In this document: piece after piece, positions 1 through 8,440 of the stretch
Position numbering within the stretch: position 1 is the stretch's first letter
How the letters are laid out: each line of letters starts with the position of its first letter
Notes under the pieces: model-generated
The model's input: the letters and a program-made list of their open reading frames with translations, nothing else
Databases searched by the model: none
What the model was told of the DNA's origin: nothing
Source of the DNA: Desulfuromonas sp.
GTDB lineage: Bacteria; Desulfobacterota; Desulfuromonadia; Desulfuromonadales; Geopsychrobacteraceae
DNA: 45,265 bases
Direction: 5' to 3'
Assembly (NCBI GenBank): GCA_002868865.1
Contig: PKUC01000042.1
Location: forward strand, 1-45,265
Program-made: the position numbers and the translations under genes

Positions 1-1313
1 CGATGGCGCTCCATATCGATATCGGTTTTCCTCGTCCTGAGACAGTCAACAGAGGCTCGCAGCACGACAACCAGATCAGGTGGTGTTAAGTGCTCATAGT
101 CTGACCTCTCGTGGCGCGCCGCCCAGGTTGAAAAAGCCGATGATATGCTGCGGGTTCCAAGCCGTGGACCATCCATCGGTTCGGGCATATCGAAAAAACT
201 CCGCAGAGGAAAACGGTCAAAAAGGACAACGCCCCGTCTGCTTCGTTCCACAATCGAGCGCCGCCAGACTGCGAACCTGCAGCGGGCGACCAGAAGCCAC
301 AGGAGGTCTTCAAAAAAGTGCGCGATCGGTGACAATCCGATCTTGATCGTCCCACGGATCAGAAAGGATAAGGCTTCGACCCATCTCTTTTTGGGGATCC
401 CGAGATAGAGGGAACGAACCTGGAGTTTCCACCCCAGCCAACGATGCAGCTCCGCCGCCAGTGTCGATTTTCCCGAGCCATCAGCCCCCACGAGTGCCAC
501 AATCCGCCCTTCATCGATCAGTCGTTTTTTCTCCGTTCTAACAAAGGGTCTACCTATGCGTGAATACCTGAAAATGCGAGACATATAAACCAAGTAAATC
601 CGCATCTTCTGTGAACGTTTATAGTCGCGCAGACCCAAAAACAGCTGCTGCTGAAAGCGCAGAAGGTCACGCCAGAGCAGCCGACGAGCGGCAAACCGGG
701 TGATAAAATCCAAAAAGAGATCCAGTTGAAGGGGCAACGCCAACCGATCGAAAACCACGCGCAGCTTCGCCTCATCTATCCGACCGATGAGCTGATCAAA
801 CTCCTGTTCGATATCGGCAGGGAACGCGGTATAGCGATGATCGGAGAGTCCCTTTATCGCATGTTTCAGCAAGGAGACCCCGTCGATCTTCATGTGGGCG
901 CGGATGATCAAAACCACCAGTTCCAACTCCGGGCACGGCACCGAGACACCATCGTTCATCGTCAAATGGTCGAAATAGACCTGCTCCACCGGCAGGTGAT
1001 GGTTTTTGAGATATCTCTGTCCGAGGATCAACCGATAGTGGACGTGCAGGTGGATCAGGGTGCCGGTTCTGTCATCGAATCCGAGATAATCGTCGATCCC
1101 GTCAAACCGTTTCTCGTAAGGCGACAGAACCTGTTTGATGTCGAAGTGGCGCAATACCTCAACAAAGGCATCCGCGTCATCATCGTGCACCAACAGATCG
1201 AGATCTGTTTTTCCTTCGGTCGCCTCCGTAAGGCGCACATTGCTCTTCCAATGGCAATAGCGCAGCCCCTGCCGATTCAGTTCATCAAAAAGGTGTCGGC
1301 ATAGCGTCAACAT
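1..1313 (-). CDS. Nucleotidyltransferase / thymidylate-kinase-like fusion protein (3' end outside window)
   Basis: The frame is open from the start codon to the window edge: 437 codons without a stop, so the C-terminus is missing. Residues 1-130 look like the uncharacterised nucleotidyltransferase family found in polysaccharide loci, with HWKSN (21-25) and GKTDLDLLV (34-42). After a helical linker, residues 270-437 form a thymidylate-kinase-like P-loop domain with GADGSGKST (276-284) and a DRFP motif (366-369), which matches the DR(Y/F) of dTMP kinases. The start ATG overlaps the stop of the upstream glycosyltransferase gene by 7 bp (ATGTTGA), which suggests translational coupling in the exopolysaccharide operon. 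The substrate is unknown. A real dTMP kinase would not need the N-terminal domain, so a role in glycan modification or sugar phosphorylation is my inference. The coding call is firm; the function is not. Confidence 0.8.
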   Translation of the reverse strand, partial: MLTLCRHLFDELNRQGLRYCHWKSNVRLTEATEGKTDLDLLVHDDDADAFVEVLRHFDIKQVLSPYEKRFDGIDDYLGFDDRTGTLIHLHVHYRLILGQRYLKNHHLPVEQVYFDHLTMNDGVSVPCPELELVVLIIRAHMKIDGVSLLKHAIKGLSDHRYTAFPADIEQEFDQLIGRIDEAKLRVVFDRLALPLQLDLFLDFITRFAARRLLWRDLLRFQQQLFLGLRDYKRSQKMRIYLVYMSRIFRYSRIGRPFVRTEKKRLIDEGRIVALVGADGSGKSTLAAELHRWLGWKLQVRSLYLGIPKKRWVEALSFLIRGTIKIGLSPIAHFFEDLLWLLVARCRFAVWRRSIVERSRRGVVLFDRFPLRSFFDMPEPMDGPRLGTRSISSAFSTWAARHERSDYEHLTPPDLVVVLRASVDCLRTRKTDIDMERH

Positions 1314-2125
1314 CGGTCTAAGTCCACCCGTCTCCTGAGGATGCGATTCACCCCGTTTTTCACTGGAACTGCTGCGCGACAATAGACGCGTTTCTTCCAA
1401 TCGAAAGGATAGAAGTGCCTGACCGCCCCTTTAAAATGGAGGATTTTGGCATCGCGGTGGTCGTTGTCGGTAAAATAATAAAAATTGTAGATATTGCCGG
1501 GAAAGTATTTAATCCGCACGCCATGGAGGGTTTGAATACTGTCGACATCGGGATAGTCTTCAGAACAGGCAAGGCGATTTAACGCCATCTGATCATTACC
1601 GACATCGGCCGTTTCCTTTTTCCACAGTTCGATGAACTCACGGGCCGCATCGGTAGGGCGAAAAAAGATCACACCTGCGTTGATATAGCGGGCGATATCC
1701 ATGTAGGTCTGATGCCATTCGCTCGACAGCTCCGAAAAGTCGCGCAGGGTCACGCCAATATCGTAATCATCGGTTTCTATCTCATCCAGACAGCCGAGCA
1801 GTTGTGCGTCGCCATCAAGGTAGGCGATGGTCTCGTTGTACCGGTCCATGCTGAGCTGAACGATGTCCGGCTTAAACAGAGACTTGCTCTTGTAGCCCTT
1901 GATCACTTCGGTTTCATAATAACCGTTGCAGTGGAAGCTCTCGTCCTCAACCTCATAGGGAATCCCGAAGCCCAACTGACCGAGATCGTAGACGATCATC
2001 CGGTAGTTATGGTTCTTGGCCGCTTTCTCGGTGTCCCGAATAACCGCGCTGAATTTAAAATTTTTATAGTCGCGACCGGCATCGGTCTTTACATTTCCAC
2101 CATCGGCACATGTCAGAATAATCAT
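1307..2125 (-). CDS. Putative GT-A-type glycosyltransferase (GT8-like)
   Basis: A 272-residue soluble protein with no signal peptide. It carries a DxD-type metal/nucleotide-sugar site in YLDGDAQL (about residues 102-109), a following INAGVIFFRP segment and a C-terminal ILHFKG motif. This set is typical of retaining GT-A enzymes of the GT8 and nucleotide-diphospho-sugar transferase families. It probably adds one sugar to the lipid-linked repeat unit on the cytoplasmic face. The ATG start is preceded by GTGAGG at good spacing. It lies 27 bp after the GT4 gene and overlaps the next gene by 7 bp. Donor and acceptor cannot be told from sequence. The glycosyltransferase call is fairly safe; the exact family is uncertain. 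Confidence 0.75.
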   Translation of the reverse strand: MIILTCADGGNVKTDAGRDYKNFKFSAVIRDTEKAAKNHNYRMIVYDLGQLGFGIPYEVEDESFHCNGYYETEVIKGYKSKSLFKPDIVQLSMDRYNETIAYLDGDAQLLGCLDEIETDDYDIGVTLRDFSELSSEWHQTYMDIARYINAGVIFFRPTDAAREFIELWKKETADVGNDQMALNRLACSEDYPDVDSIQTLHGVRIKYFPGNIYNFYYFTDNDHRDAKILHFKGAVRHFYPFDWKKRVYCRAAVPVKNGVNRILRRRVDLDRC

Positions 2126-2152
2126 ATATCGATCCTCACCACAAAAAACGGC

Positions 2153-3271
2153 TCAGTGCACCAGACGTAAATAGAGCTGTTCATAATCGATTGCCATCGC
2201 CCGCGCTGAAAAGCGCTCCCGGACAAAATCACCGGCGGCGGCTGACAGGTTGACCCGCAGGCTCTCATCAGCGATTAACCGCTGCAATTGCGCGGTCAGA
2301 TGTTGCATCTCTCCGGGGGGGAACAACAGCCCCGTGCGACCGTCCTCGATCAGAACCCGGCAGCCGGGGATATCGGATGCCAGCACCGTAACACCGGCCG
2401 CCATAGCCTCCATCACGCAGCGGGGGGTCCCCTCGGAGAGAGACGGTAGCACGAACAGATCGAACATCTTGAGAAACTCTAGTCGATCGGGCCGAAAGCC
2501 GAAGAAGGACACCCTGTCGGCGATTCCGAGCTGTCGACTCAACTGCTCAAGCTGTTGTCGCAGTTCCCCTTCACCGACAATGGCGACCCGCAACTTTGGG
2601 TATCTACAGTCAGCTACCGCCCGCAGCAGGGTATCAAGCCCTTTTCCGGTTGACAGACGCCCGATATAGCCGATGATAAAGTTGCCATTATCCCGCCACG
2701 ACACGAGCTCCGCAGCCCCCTTCTGTACCGCGTCGATCTCGTCGATATCGACCCCGTTGGCGATATAGTGAAGCTTGCGCCGGGCCAAGCGGTTTTTCTG
2801 CAGTGCATCCAGCAGTTCATGGGAAAGGGGGACAACGGCATCAAACAGTCCAAAGAGCACCCGATCAAGCAGCTCATACAGCCGCAATTTAAGGTCGGGT
2901 TGTTTGGTCCATCCATGTGGCGTCGTTACCAGCCGGCACCCTGTCCCGCGAACCGCCAACAGTCCGAGGAGGTCGGTTTTGTATCCATGGGCATGGAGGA
3001 TATCGATCCGATTCTCGACAATAAACTCTTTGAGCTGACGAACAGCATTGAGGTTGAAGCGACCAAAAGCATCGAAGACCCGGGTCCGAAAACCGGCAAC
3101 TTTCGCTTCTGCACAGATCGGCGCGGACAGATCCTCATCATCACGAACGGATGCCACCATGGAGACCACGGACGCGGTATCGATGTTTTTGATCAGGGCC
3201 AGAATCCAGCGTTCCGCACCATAAACACCCGTTGGACTGGCAAGATGGAGGACATTAACGGGTAGTTTCAT
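2153..3271 (-). CDS. GT4 family glycosyltransferase
   Basis: A 372-residue GT-B fold enzyme. The N-terminal domain has the glycine-rich start LHLASPTGVYGAE (8-20) and HAHGYKTD (93-100). The C-terminal domain opens with IGRLSTGKG (203-211) and holds the E-x7-E donor-binding signature at E280/E288 within SEGTPRCVMEAMAAG. Such enzymes transfer a sugar from a nucleotide-sugar to a growing undecaprenyl-linked oligosaccharide. The ATG lies inside the end of the upstream GT2 gene (17 bp overlap) with an AAGG-type ribosome site, so the two are likely translated together. The specific sugar is unknown. Confidence 0.9.
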   Translation of the reverse strand: MKLPVNVLHLASPTGVYGAERWILALIKNIDTASVVSMVASVRDDEDLSAPICAEAKVAGFRTRVFDAFGRFNLNAVRQLKEFIVENRIDILHAHGYKTDLLGLLAVRGTGCRLVTTPHGWTKQPDLKLRLYELLDRVLFGLFDAVVPLSHELLDALQKNRLARRKLHYIANGVDIDEIDAVQKGAAELVSWRDNGNFIIGYIGRLSTGKGLDTLLRAVADCRYPKLRVAIVGEGELRQQLEQLSRQLGIADRVSFFGFRPDRLEFLKMFDLFVLPSLSEGTPRCVMEAMAAGVTVLASDIPGCRVLIEDGRTGLLFPPGEMQHLTAQLQRLIADESLRVNLSAAAGDFVRERFSARAMAIDYEQLYLRLVH

Positions 3272-4055
3272 CTATAAATCTCGGCCTTTTCAACCAATAT
3301 CCATGCTTTTTAAAAAAATAGAACAACCCAGAAACATGAGCCAGCACTGCCCGGTTTATTTTGAACCCGCGCGAAATCTCCTGCGCGTCGTGAATCACCG
3401 TCACCTGGGGAGCGTAAACAATCCGCAACCCCGCCCGCCAGATTCGCAGACAATAATCGACATCTTCCGGAGCATAAAAGATGTTTTCATCGAGAAGTCC
3501 GACGCGCTCTAGGGTCTCTCTGCGCAGTAACCAGAACGCTGAAATCGCATAATCCACCGGCCGACTGCGCCCATCTTCGCACTCCGCTTTCTGTTCAAGC
3601 CGTTTCAGAAAAAGGTAACGATAGGCTTTGGAACAGAGGGTCGGAAAGGTGTCGATCGACTTCTGAAAGTTACCGCTGGCATAAACCAGCCGCGGCACCA
3701 CCATCGCTGTCTCCAACGATGATGACAGCAGTTCAATCAAGGGTTGAAAGGTCCCAGGAGCAACGACGATATCGGAATCGAGGATCGCGACATAGCGACC
3801 CTGCGCCTGTTTGAGGGCGAGATTCCGTGAGTAGGTCGTTCCGGTATTGGTCTTGAGAAAGATCGGCTTGACAATGTCGGGGTGGTCCGCCTGATACTGC
3901 GCGACAATCTGCTGCGAACCGTCCGTGGAGCCGTTATCGACAATAAAGATCTCATAAGGGCTCAATGCCGCAGGGAGCGCGGCGAGCAACGAATCGAGGC
4001 AGGCACCGATATGACGTTTTGAGTTCCAACAGAGAATGACACAGGATAATTCCAA
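3255..4055 (-). CDS. GT2 family glycosyltransferase
   Basis: A 266-residue inverting GT-A glycosyltransferase of the rhamnosyltransferase-like GT2 group. The N-terminus shows CVILCWNSKRHI, then IVDNGSTDGS for nucleotide binding, and AILDSDIVV as the DxD-type metal site near residue 93. A later APEDVDYCLR segment resembles the ED region that supplies the catalytic base. It has no membrane segment, so it acts in the cytoplasm on the lipid-linked glycan. The start codon is TTG, chosen because a strong GGAAGGAGT ribosome site lies exactly 6 nt upstream and no in-frame ATG is better placed. It overlaps the following GT4 gene by 17 bp. Confidence 0.88.
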   Translation of the reverse strand: MELSCVILCWNSKRHIGACLDSLLAALPAALSPYEIFIVDNGSTDGSQQIVAQYQADHPDIVKPIFLKTNTGTTYSRNLALKQAQGRYVAILDSDIVVAPGTFQPLIELLSSSLETAMVVPRLVYASGNFQKSIDTFPTLCSKAYRYLFLKRLEQKAECEDGRSRPVDYAISAFWLLRRETLERVGLLDENIFYAPEDVDYCLRIWRAGLRIVYAPQVTVIHDAQEISRGFKINRAVLAHVSGLFYFFKKHGYWLKRPRFIDETTR

Positions 4056-4061
4056 ATGCTG

Positions 4062-4070
4062 ACTCCTTCC
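4062..4070 (-). promoter_or_regulatory. Ribosome binding site that sets a TTG start for the GT2 gene
   Basis: On the minus strand this reads GGAAGGAGT, a near-perfect anti-16S match. A 6-nt spacer separates it from TTG at 4055-4053. It decides the unusual start codon of the GT2 gene. Confidence 0.75.
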
Positions 4071-4079
4071 GCGCTGACA

Positions 4080-5132
4080 TCACAGGCTGATATACCGACG
4101 GGCCAACGGGCCGATGCTGGTTGAAAACGGCACCGGCAAGCATTTCCAGCCCGTTTCGGCAAAACGCCTCAGGGCGCTCCCCCCGGCGACGGGTTTCTGT
4201 CGCTTTTCTGCCGACAACAGATCGATCCACTCCAGCGGCTCTTCCCGCGCTCCCCACTGTTTTTTAAACCTGTAGCTCCCTGCGTTGAGGGTCGACCTGC
4301 CGAAATCAAAACGTGACAAACCCAGGTCAATGGCATATTTCAGCAGGGTCCAGTAGAGCAGCATATTCGGGTTCTGCGGATTATAGTCACGCAGTGACGA
4401 TGCCCAAGGAATCGCCATCGAAGAGCGGTGCATAAGAACCAACCCCGCCGCCGCCGGAACTCCGGAGGAGGTATAAACAACTGCGATCCGAGCCCTGTCG
4501 CCGTAACACTGCATGACGGCACGGATCCATGGCATACCGTGAACGGGAGAGCCGAGATCACGCATATTGCGGGCAAACACCCGATAAAACAGTTCGATCA
4601 GGTCCTGTCCACCAACCTGACAGGTCAATCCATCACGCACCGGTTTCTTTACCTGACTGCGCACCTTGGCCTTCAGCCCCGCCAACAGCTGTTCAGAATC
4701 GGGTGGCAAGTCAAGAATCATACGGACCTTATCCCCCGAATTCAGATCCACACAGTGTTCAGACCCGGATGGTGTAGAGCTGCGCAGCATCACCTGACGA
4801 CAGTCATATTGCCGCGCCCGTCGGATCGCCTCCTGTTCCAGTGACGTTGCAATCTCGGCGTTATCGGCCAGGGTCGCGCCAACATCACAATAAGGCAGAG
4901 AGACCAGACACCCCGCCAACAACGGAATTTTGCAATGGATCATCGGCAGAACGCCGCAGATATCGGTTCCCCGGACCGCCATCAGATAAACACCGGCAAA
5001 ACGGTAGGCGCGCTCTACCGCCTGTCGCCACGCGGCAAGGTGGTACGCAGAGCTATCAGGGTGCTGGTTGACGTACGCGTCCCAACGCTGTCGATCCTCC
5101 GGTTCTGCCCTGATGATGCGCCATCCTGCCAT
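4080..5132 (-). CDS. FemAB-like acyltransferase of the XrtA exopolysaccharide system
   Basis: A 350-residue protein of the FemAB-related, GNAT-fold group (Acetyltransf_6 type) that recurs in exosortase-A polysaccharide loci. It starts WRIIRAEPEDRQRWDAYVNQ and has a C-terminal block DFGRSTLNAGSYRFKKQWGA typical of this subfamily. FemAB relatives transfer amino-acyl or acyl groups to amino sugars or peptides; the substrate here is unknown and may be the exopolysaccharide. It starts 3 bp after the deacetylase stop, so the two are co-expressed, and deacetylation followed by N-acylation of the same sugar is a plausible, unproven link. No signal peptide, hence cytoplasmic. Confidence 0.85.
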   Translation of the reverse strand: MAGWRIIRAEPEDRQRWDAYVNQHPDSSAYHLAAWRQAVERAYRFAGVYLMAVRGTDICGVLPMIHCKIPLLAGCLVSLPYCDVGATLADNAEIATSLEQEAIRRARQYDCRQVMLRSSTPSGSEHCVDLNSGDKVRMILDLPPDSEQLLAGLKAKVRSQVKKPVRDGLTCQVGGQDLIELFYRVFARNMRDLGSPVHGMPWIRAVMQCYGDRARIAVVYTSSGVPAAAGLVLMHRSSMAIPWASSLRDYNPQNPNMLLYWTLLKYAIDLGLSRFDFGRSTLNAGSYRFKKQWGAREEPLEWIDLLSAEKRQKPVAGGSALRRFAETGWKCLPVPFSTSIGPLARRYISL

Positions 5133-5135
5133 TGC

Positions 5136-6044
5136 CTAACTCGCTTTCAGAATTTCGGAATGTTCGCGATCCAGGGTCAGAAACTCGCGGATCGCAGTAA
5201 AATGAAATTCCCGCAGCAGCAGACGTAACCGGCGTTCGGTCAGATCGAGATTCAGATAATGCCGGAAACGACTCTTCCATCCCGCGCCACCGATGTGCGG
5301 TTGTTCTGGATCGATTTCCCAGGGGTGGAGATAGAACATAAACGGTTGATGCTTGCGGAACAGAAAATAGTTCAGCAGATAACGGGTGAACCGGTAGGGC
5401 AGGAGGCGAAAATAACCGCCCCCGGTAATCGGCAGATTCTGTCCGGCGAAACGAAAGGTCGATACGGGGATTTCGCGAAGGCAGTGACACTCGCCAACAC
5501 AGTCAGCAGAATACACCCAACCGCCCTCTTCGGTTTTCACCACACAGTTGGCCCGCTGGGGCCACTCCGAAATCCCGTAGAGGTCGTGCTTCACCGGGAA
5601 AACACTGGAATCGTAACGGTAGCCGGCATCGTAAAGTTCGTCGTAAGCCCAGCTCACTTTCTCCGAAATCGAAAAGCTCGGCGCACGATAACCGAACACT
5701 TCTTCACCAACCTGGTCTTCAAGAAGCTGCTTACTCCGCCTGATGTCGGCACCGAACTCTTCGCGTGATTGGGTATAGACTCGGCGGTGGGCATAGCCGT
5801 GGCTGGCCACTTCGTGACCCGCGGCGGCGATCTTGCGGGAGATTTCTGGGCAGCGTTCGGCAACCCATCCCAGCACAAAAAATGTAGCGTTCTGGCCACT
5901 TTCATCCAGAAGTTCAAGCAGTTTATCCGTGTTTTTTTCGACTCTCAGTTCCCACTTTTCCCAACTGTCGAGGGGAGAAACCTTCTCGAACGCAGACACC
6001 TGAAAATAATCTTCAACGTCAAAAGTCAAAAAGTTGTAGTGCAT
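5136..6044 (-). CDS. XrtA-system polysaccharide deacetylase (NodB fold, DUF3473 C-terminus)
   Basis: A 302-residue carbohydrate esterase-4 type protein. The first NodB motif is at the very N-terminus (LTFDVEDYFQVSAFE, about residues 6-20), with its acidic pair. The metal-binding motif H-x3-H is in ASHGYAHRRV (about 80-89). RAPSFSI (about 119-125) is the third motif. The C-terminal part, including FYLHPWEIDPEQPH, belongs to the domain seen in the exosortase-A-associated subfamily. It should remove N-acetyl groups from an amino sugar of the exopolysaccharide. There is no signal peptide, so it probably acts before export. The ATG has AGGGA upstream. It sits between the ExeA-like ATPase and the FemAB-like gene. 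Confidence 0.9.
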   Translation of the reverse strand: MHYNFLTFDVEDYFQVSAFEKVSPLDSWEKWELRVEKNTDKLLELLDESGQNATFFVLGWVAERCPEISRKIAAAGHEVASHGYAHRRVYTQSREEFGADIRRSKQLLEDQVGEEVFGYRAPSFSISEKVSWAYDELYDAGYRYDSSVFPVKHDLYGISEWPQRANCVVKTEEGGWVYSADCVGECHCLREIPVSTFRFAGQNLPITGGGYFRLLPYRFTRYLLNYFLFRKHQPFMFYLHPWEIDPEQPHIGGAGWKSRFRHYLNLDLTERRLRLLLREFHFTAIREFLTLDREHSEILKAS

Positions 6045-6058
6045 GAGAGTCCCTTTCG

Positions 6059-7171
6059 CTACTTCTTTTTGCGTGCATCGAGACAGACAACATCCTGAGA
6101 GTGTTTCTCCAGCAGAAGCTGGCGCAGGAGCTCAAGCTTGTCCGAAACCCTCTTGATATCGTCATCGAACTTGGAGAACTGATGCTGTTGCTGATTGATC
6201 ATGTATTCGAGAATGCGCCCCTGACTCGACAGACGATCCAGCACCGATTCTCGTTCCGCACTAGCGGCGGACAGACGTAGGTAGTTTTCTTCGATCTGGT
6301 CGAGCCGCGCGCCGATACTGCCCTGTTCGAGGGCCTCGACAAAACCGGGGACCGGGGATTCTTCGGGATTCTCGAGCGCCAGCTCGTCGATCGATTCACG
6401 CACCAGACTTAAGGCAATCTCCCGGGTTTCCTCAACAAAGGCGGCCAGCAACAGAGCATCGCACAGCAAATTGACCAGACGCGGCACCCCTCCGCTGAAA
6501 CGGTAAATTTCATCCAAGGCATCGGGTTGAAAATGAACCGCGTTGCGATTCCCGACTGTTTCCAGACGATGATAGATGTAGTCTTCCATCTCATCACGCC
6601 CCAGCGGTAAGAGATGGCAGCTGACACTGATACGCTGACGGAGTTGCCTGAGCTCCGGGCGGGCGATCATACCTTTCAACTCCGGCTGACCCACGAGGAT
6701 AATCTGCAGCAGTTTGCAGTTATCTGCCTCAAGATTAGAGAGCAGGCGAACCTCTTCAAGGGCTTCGACAGACAGGTTCTGGGCTTCATCGATGATCAGA
6801 ATCGGCCGCCGGCCGACGCTGTACTCGGCCACAAGAAAATCATTCAGATCCCGTAGCAGTGTGACCTTATTTTTATCGTTAATGTCGAGGCCGAAATCCT
6901 CGTTGGTCATCGCCAGCAGTTCGACACCGGTGATCTTGGTATTGAAGATCATCGCCAGCGTATTGCTCTTGTTTTTATTCACGATATCACGCAGCAGTGT
7001 TGTCTTGCAGGACCCGACCTCGCCGGTCAGCAGGGTGAACCCTGCGCCCTCCTGCAGACCGTACTGCAGATAGCTGAGTGCCTTTTTATGCCCCTTGCTC
7101 AGGTAGAGGAAGTTTGGATTGGGCAAAAGCTCGAAAGGCTTTGCTGTGATCCCGAAAAAGTCTAAATACAT
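6059..7171 (-). CDS. XrtA-system ExeA/GspA-like AAA ATPase with a non-canonical Walker A
   Basis: A 370-residue cytoplasmic ATPase of the ExeA/GspA type that accompanies exosortase-A polysaccharide operons. The N-terminus (FFGITAKPFELLPNPNFLYL) is typical. Walker A reads GEVGSCKTT (50-58): Cys55 stands where the family and P-loop proteins in general have Gly, and the codon is TGC (7009-7007). Walker B is ILIIDEAQNLS (about 123-133), followed by an intact sensor region with ILVGQPEL. The C-terminal about 90 residues are heptad-like and probably coiled coil. The family's role is not established; regulating assembly of the export machine is a guess. It lies 4 bp after the beta-barrel gene. Confidence 0.87.
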   Translation of the reverse strand: MYLDFFGITAKPFELLPNPNFLYLSKGHKKALSYLQYGLQEGAGFTLLTGEVGSCKTTLLRDIVNKNKSNTLAMIFNTKITGVELLAMTNEDFGLDINDKNKVTLLRDLNDFLVAEYSVGRRPILIIDEAQNLSVEALEEVRLLSNLEADNCKLLQIILVGQPELKGMIARPELRQLRQRISVSCHLLPLGRDEMEDYIYHRLETVGNRNAVHFQPDALDEIYRFSGGVPRLVNLLCDALLLAAFVEETREIALSLVRESIDELALENPEESPVPGFVEALEQGSIGARLDQIEENYLRLSAASAERESVLDRLSSQGRILEYMINQQQHQFSKFDDDIKRVSDKLELLRQLLLEKHSQDVVCLDARKKK

Positions 7172-7175
7172 AGAG

Positions 7176-8405
7176 TTAAAACCTTAACTGGGCCGAAAGT
7201 GTGTACAGATTGTTACGATAGTCATTCTCTTCCACAGTGGAACGATTGACGCGGTACATGTAACCGCACATCAAGGTACCTGTACTCAAAGTATACCCAA
7301 GTGCGCCACGGACGGAGTAACGATCCGTTTTTTCATTGGCCGGCAAAAACTCAAGTGTTCGATAAAGACCGATAATTTCAGTGAAGTATCGCCCCGAAAG
7401 CGGGACTCTCATCATCAGGGAGGTGCCAATGGCCCGGTCTTCAGTGCGATCTTCACTGAATATTTCTTCATCCCAGAACAGCTCTGCGTCGATCCTGGCA
7501 TTTCCCTCATAAACCACATTCAGGGTCACAATCTGAATACGACTGAGACCGCGATCGACCGACAGTTCGGTATCCTGCTCATAGGACAGGTAGACTGACG
7601 TTTTCGGACTCAAGGTGTAATCGGTCAGCACATCCCAGCGGGTCCACGACTCCTCTGTTTCGTCGAAATACTCGATGGTGACCGGTCCCCCCTCAATAGC
7701 AAGACGGAAACGTGGGCTGATACGATGGGTCAGCCCTGCATTGATCAGCTGTTTTTCAAAGTCCATATTCACTTCCGCAAAATGGAAGAGATAGGCATAG
7801 GTCAAATTCCACGTCGTCGCGGCGGTAACATCGTAAGCGTAAATAGCACGCCATTCGTGGCTTTTAACATCGTCCCCGGCCTGGGCGCGGTAGAGAAAAC
7901 GCTCGTTGCGATACGACAGGGTCAGGCTGTTGTCGTTGCTGATGGTCCACCGATACTGTGGAGTGATAGCCAGGTGATATTGATTGGTCGAATTCACCAG
8001 TTCGCTCTCATCGACACCGGGGTCTCGCGTATCGATTGTGACGCGGTCGATGTCGCCGTCGATCAGAACGCTTAAATCCCTGCTGGGCTGCAGCTGTATC
8101 AAAGCTGATGCACGCTGGGCGTCACGCAGATTCGTCTGGTTCTCTTCGGTCAGCTCATGGTAGTAGCGCAGCCGCAACGAATAGTCGATATCAGCATCGA
8201 GCAATGGCCCGACAACCGTCATCCCGATCCCCGGTTCGACCAGAGTCAACCAGTCATCCGTCGGGTTTCGGTCAGTCAAAAAGAGATTGTCGGTGTACTC
8301 CTGCAGAAGACTGAAGGTCGGCTGTAGCGTGACCCGTGCCCACGCACTTCGGGGTCCGAAACCTGAAATCATGACTATAAAGACAACTAAAGTTACATAT
8401 CTCAA
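7176..8405 (-). CDS. XrtA-system outer-membrane beta-barrel protein
   Basis: About 409 residues. A signal peptide (RYVTLVVFIVMISGFGPRSAWA) is followed by alternating hydrophobic/polar strands rich in aromatic residues, ending in AQLRF; a terminal Phe is the usual signal for outer-membrane barrel insertion. This matches the uncharacterised barrel-like family (TIGR03016 type) found only in exosortase-A polysaccharide operons. It may be the outer-membrane channel or a scaffold for export. I chose TTG at 8405 because ACGAGGTG lies 7 nt upstream and it gives a normal signal peptide. An in-frame TTG at 8444, overlapping the kinase stop, would add 13 residues and is the alternative. Confidence 0.8.
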   Translation of the reverse strand: MRYVTLVVFIVMISGFGPRSAWARVTLQPTFSLLQEYTDNLFLTDRNPTDDWLTLVEPGIGMTVVGPLLDADIDYSLRLRYYHELTEENQTNLRDAQRASALIQLQPSRDLSVLIDGDIDRVTIDTRDPGVDESELVNSTNQYHLAITPQYRWTISNDNSLTLSYRNERFLYRAQAGDDVKSHEWRAIYAYDVTAATTWNLTYAYLFHFAEVNMDFEKQLINAGLTHRISPRFRLAIEGGPVTIEYFDETEESWTRWDVLTDYTLSPKTSVYLSYEQDTELSVDRGLSRIQIVTLNVVYEGNARIDAELFWDEEIFSEDRTEDRAIGTSLMMRVPLSGRYFTEIIGLYRTLEFLPANEKTDRYSVRGALGYTLSTGTLMCGYMYRVNRSTVEENDYRNNLYTLSAQLRF

Positions 8406-8412
8406 AACAACA

Positions 8413-8420
8413 CACCTCGT
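8413..8420 (-). promoter_or_regulatory. Ribosome binding site for the beta-barrel gene
   Basis: Minus-strand ACGAGGTG lies 7 nt before TTG at 8405. It supports the downstream TTG start over the overlapping TTG at 8444. Confidence 0.5.
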
Positions 8421-8440
8421 ACTGATATGTGTGCAGCGAT

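Noticed and set aside
726-1304. A 192-codon plus-strand open frame
   Set aside because: Antisense to the nucleotidyltransferase/kinase fusion, which has clear motifs and continues to the window edge.
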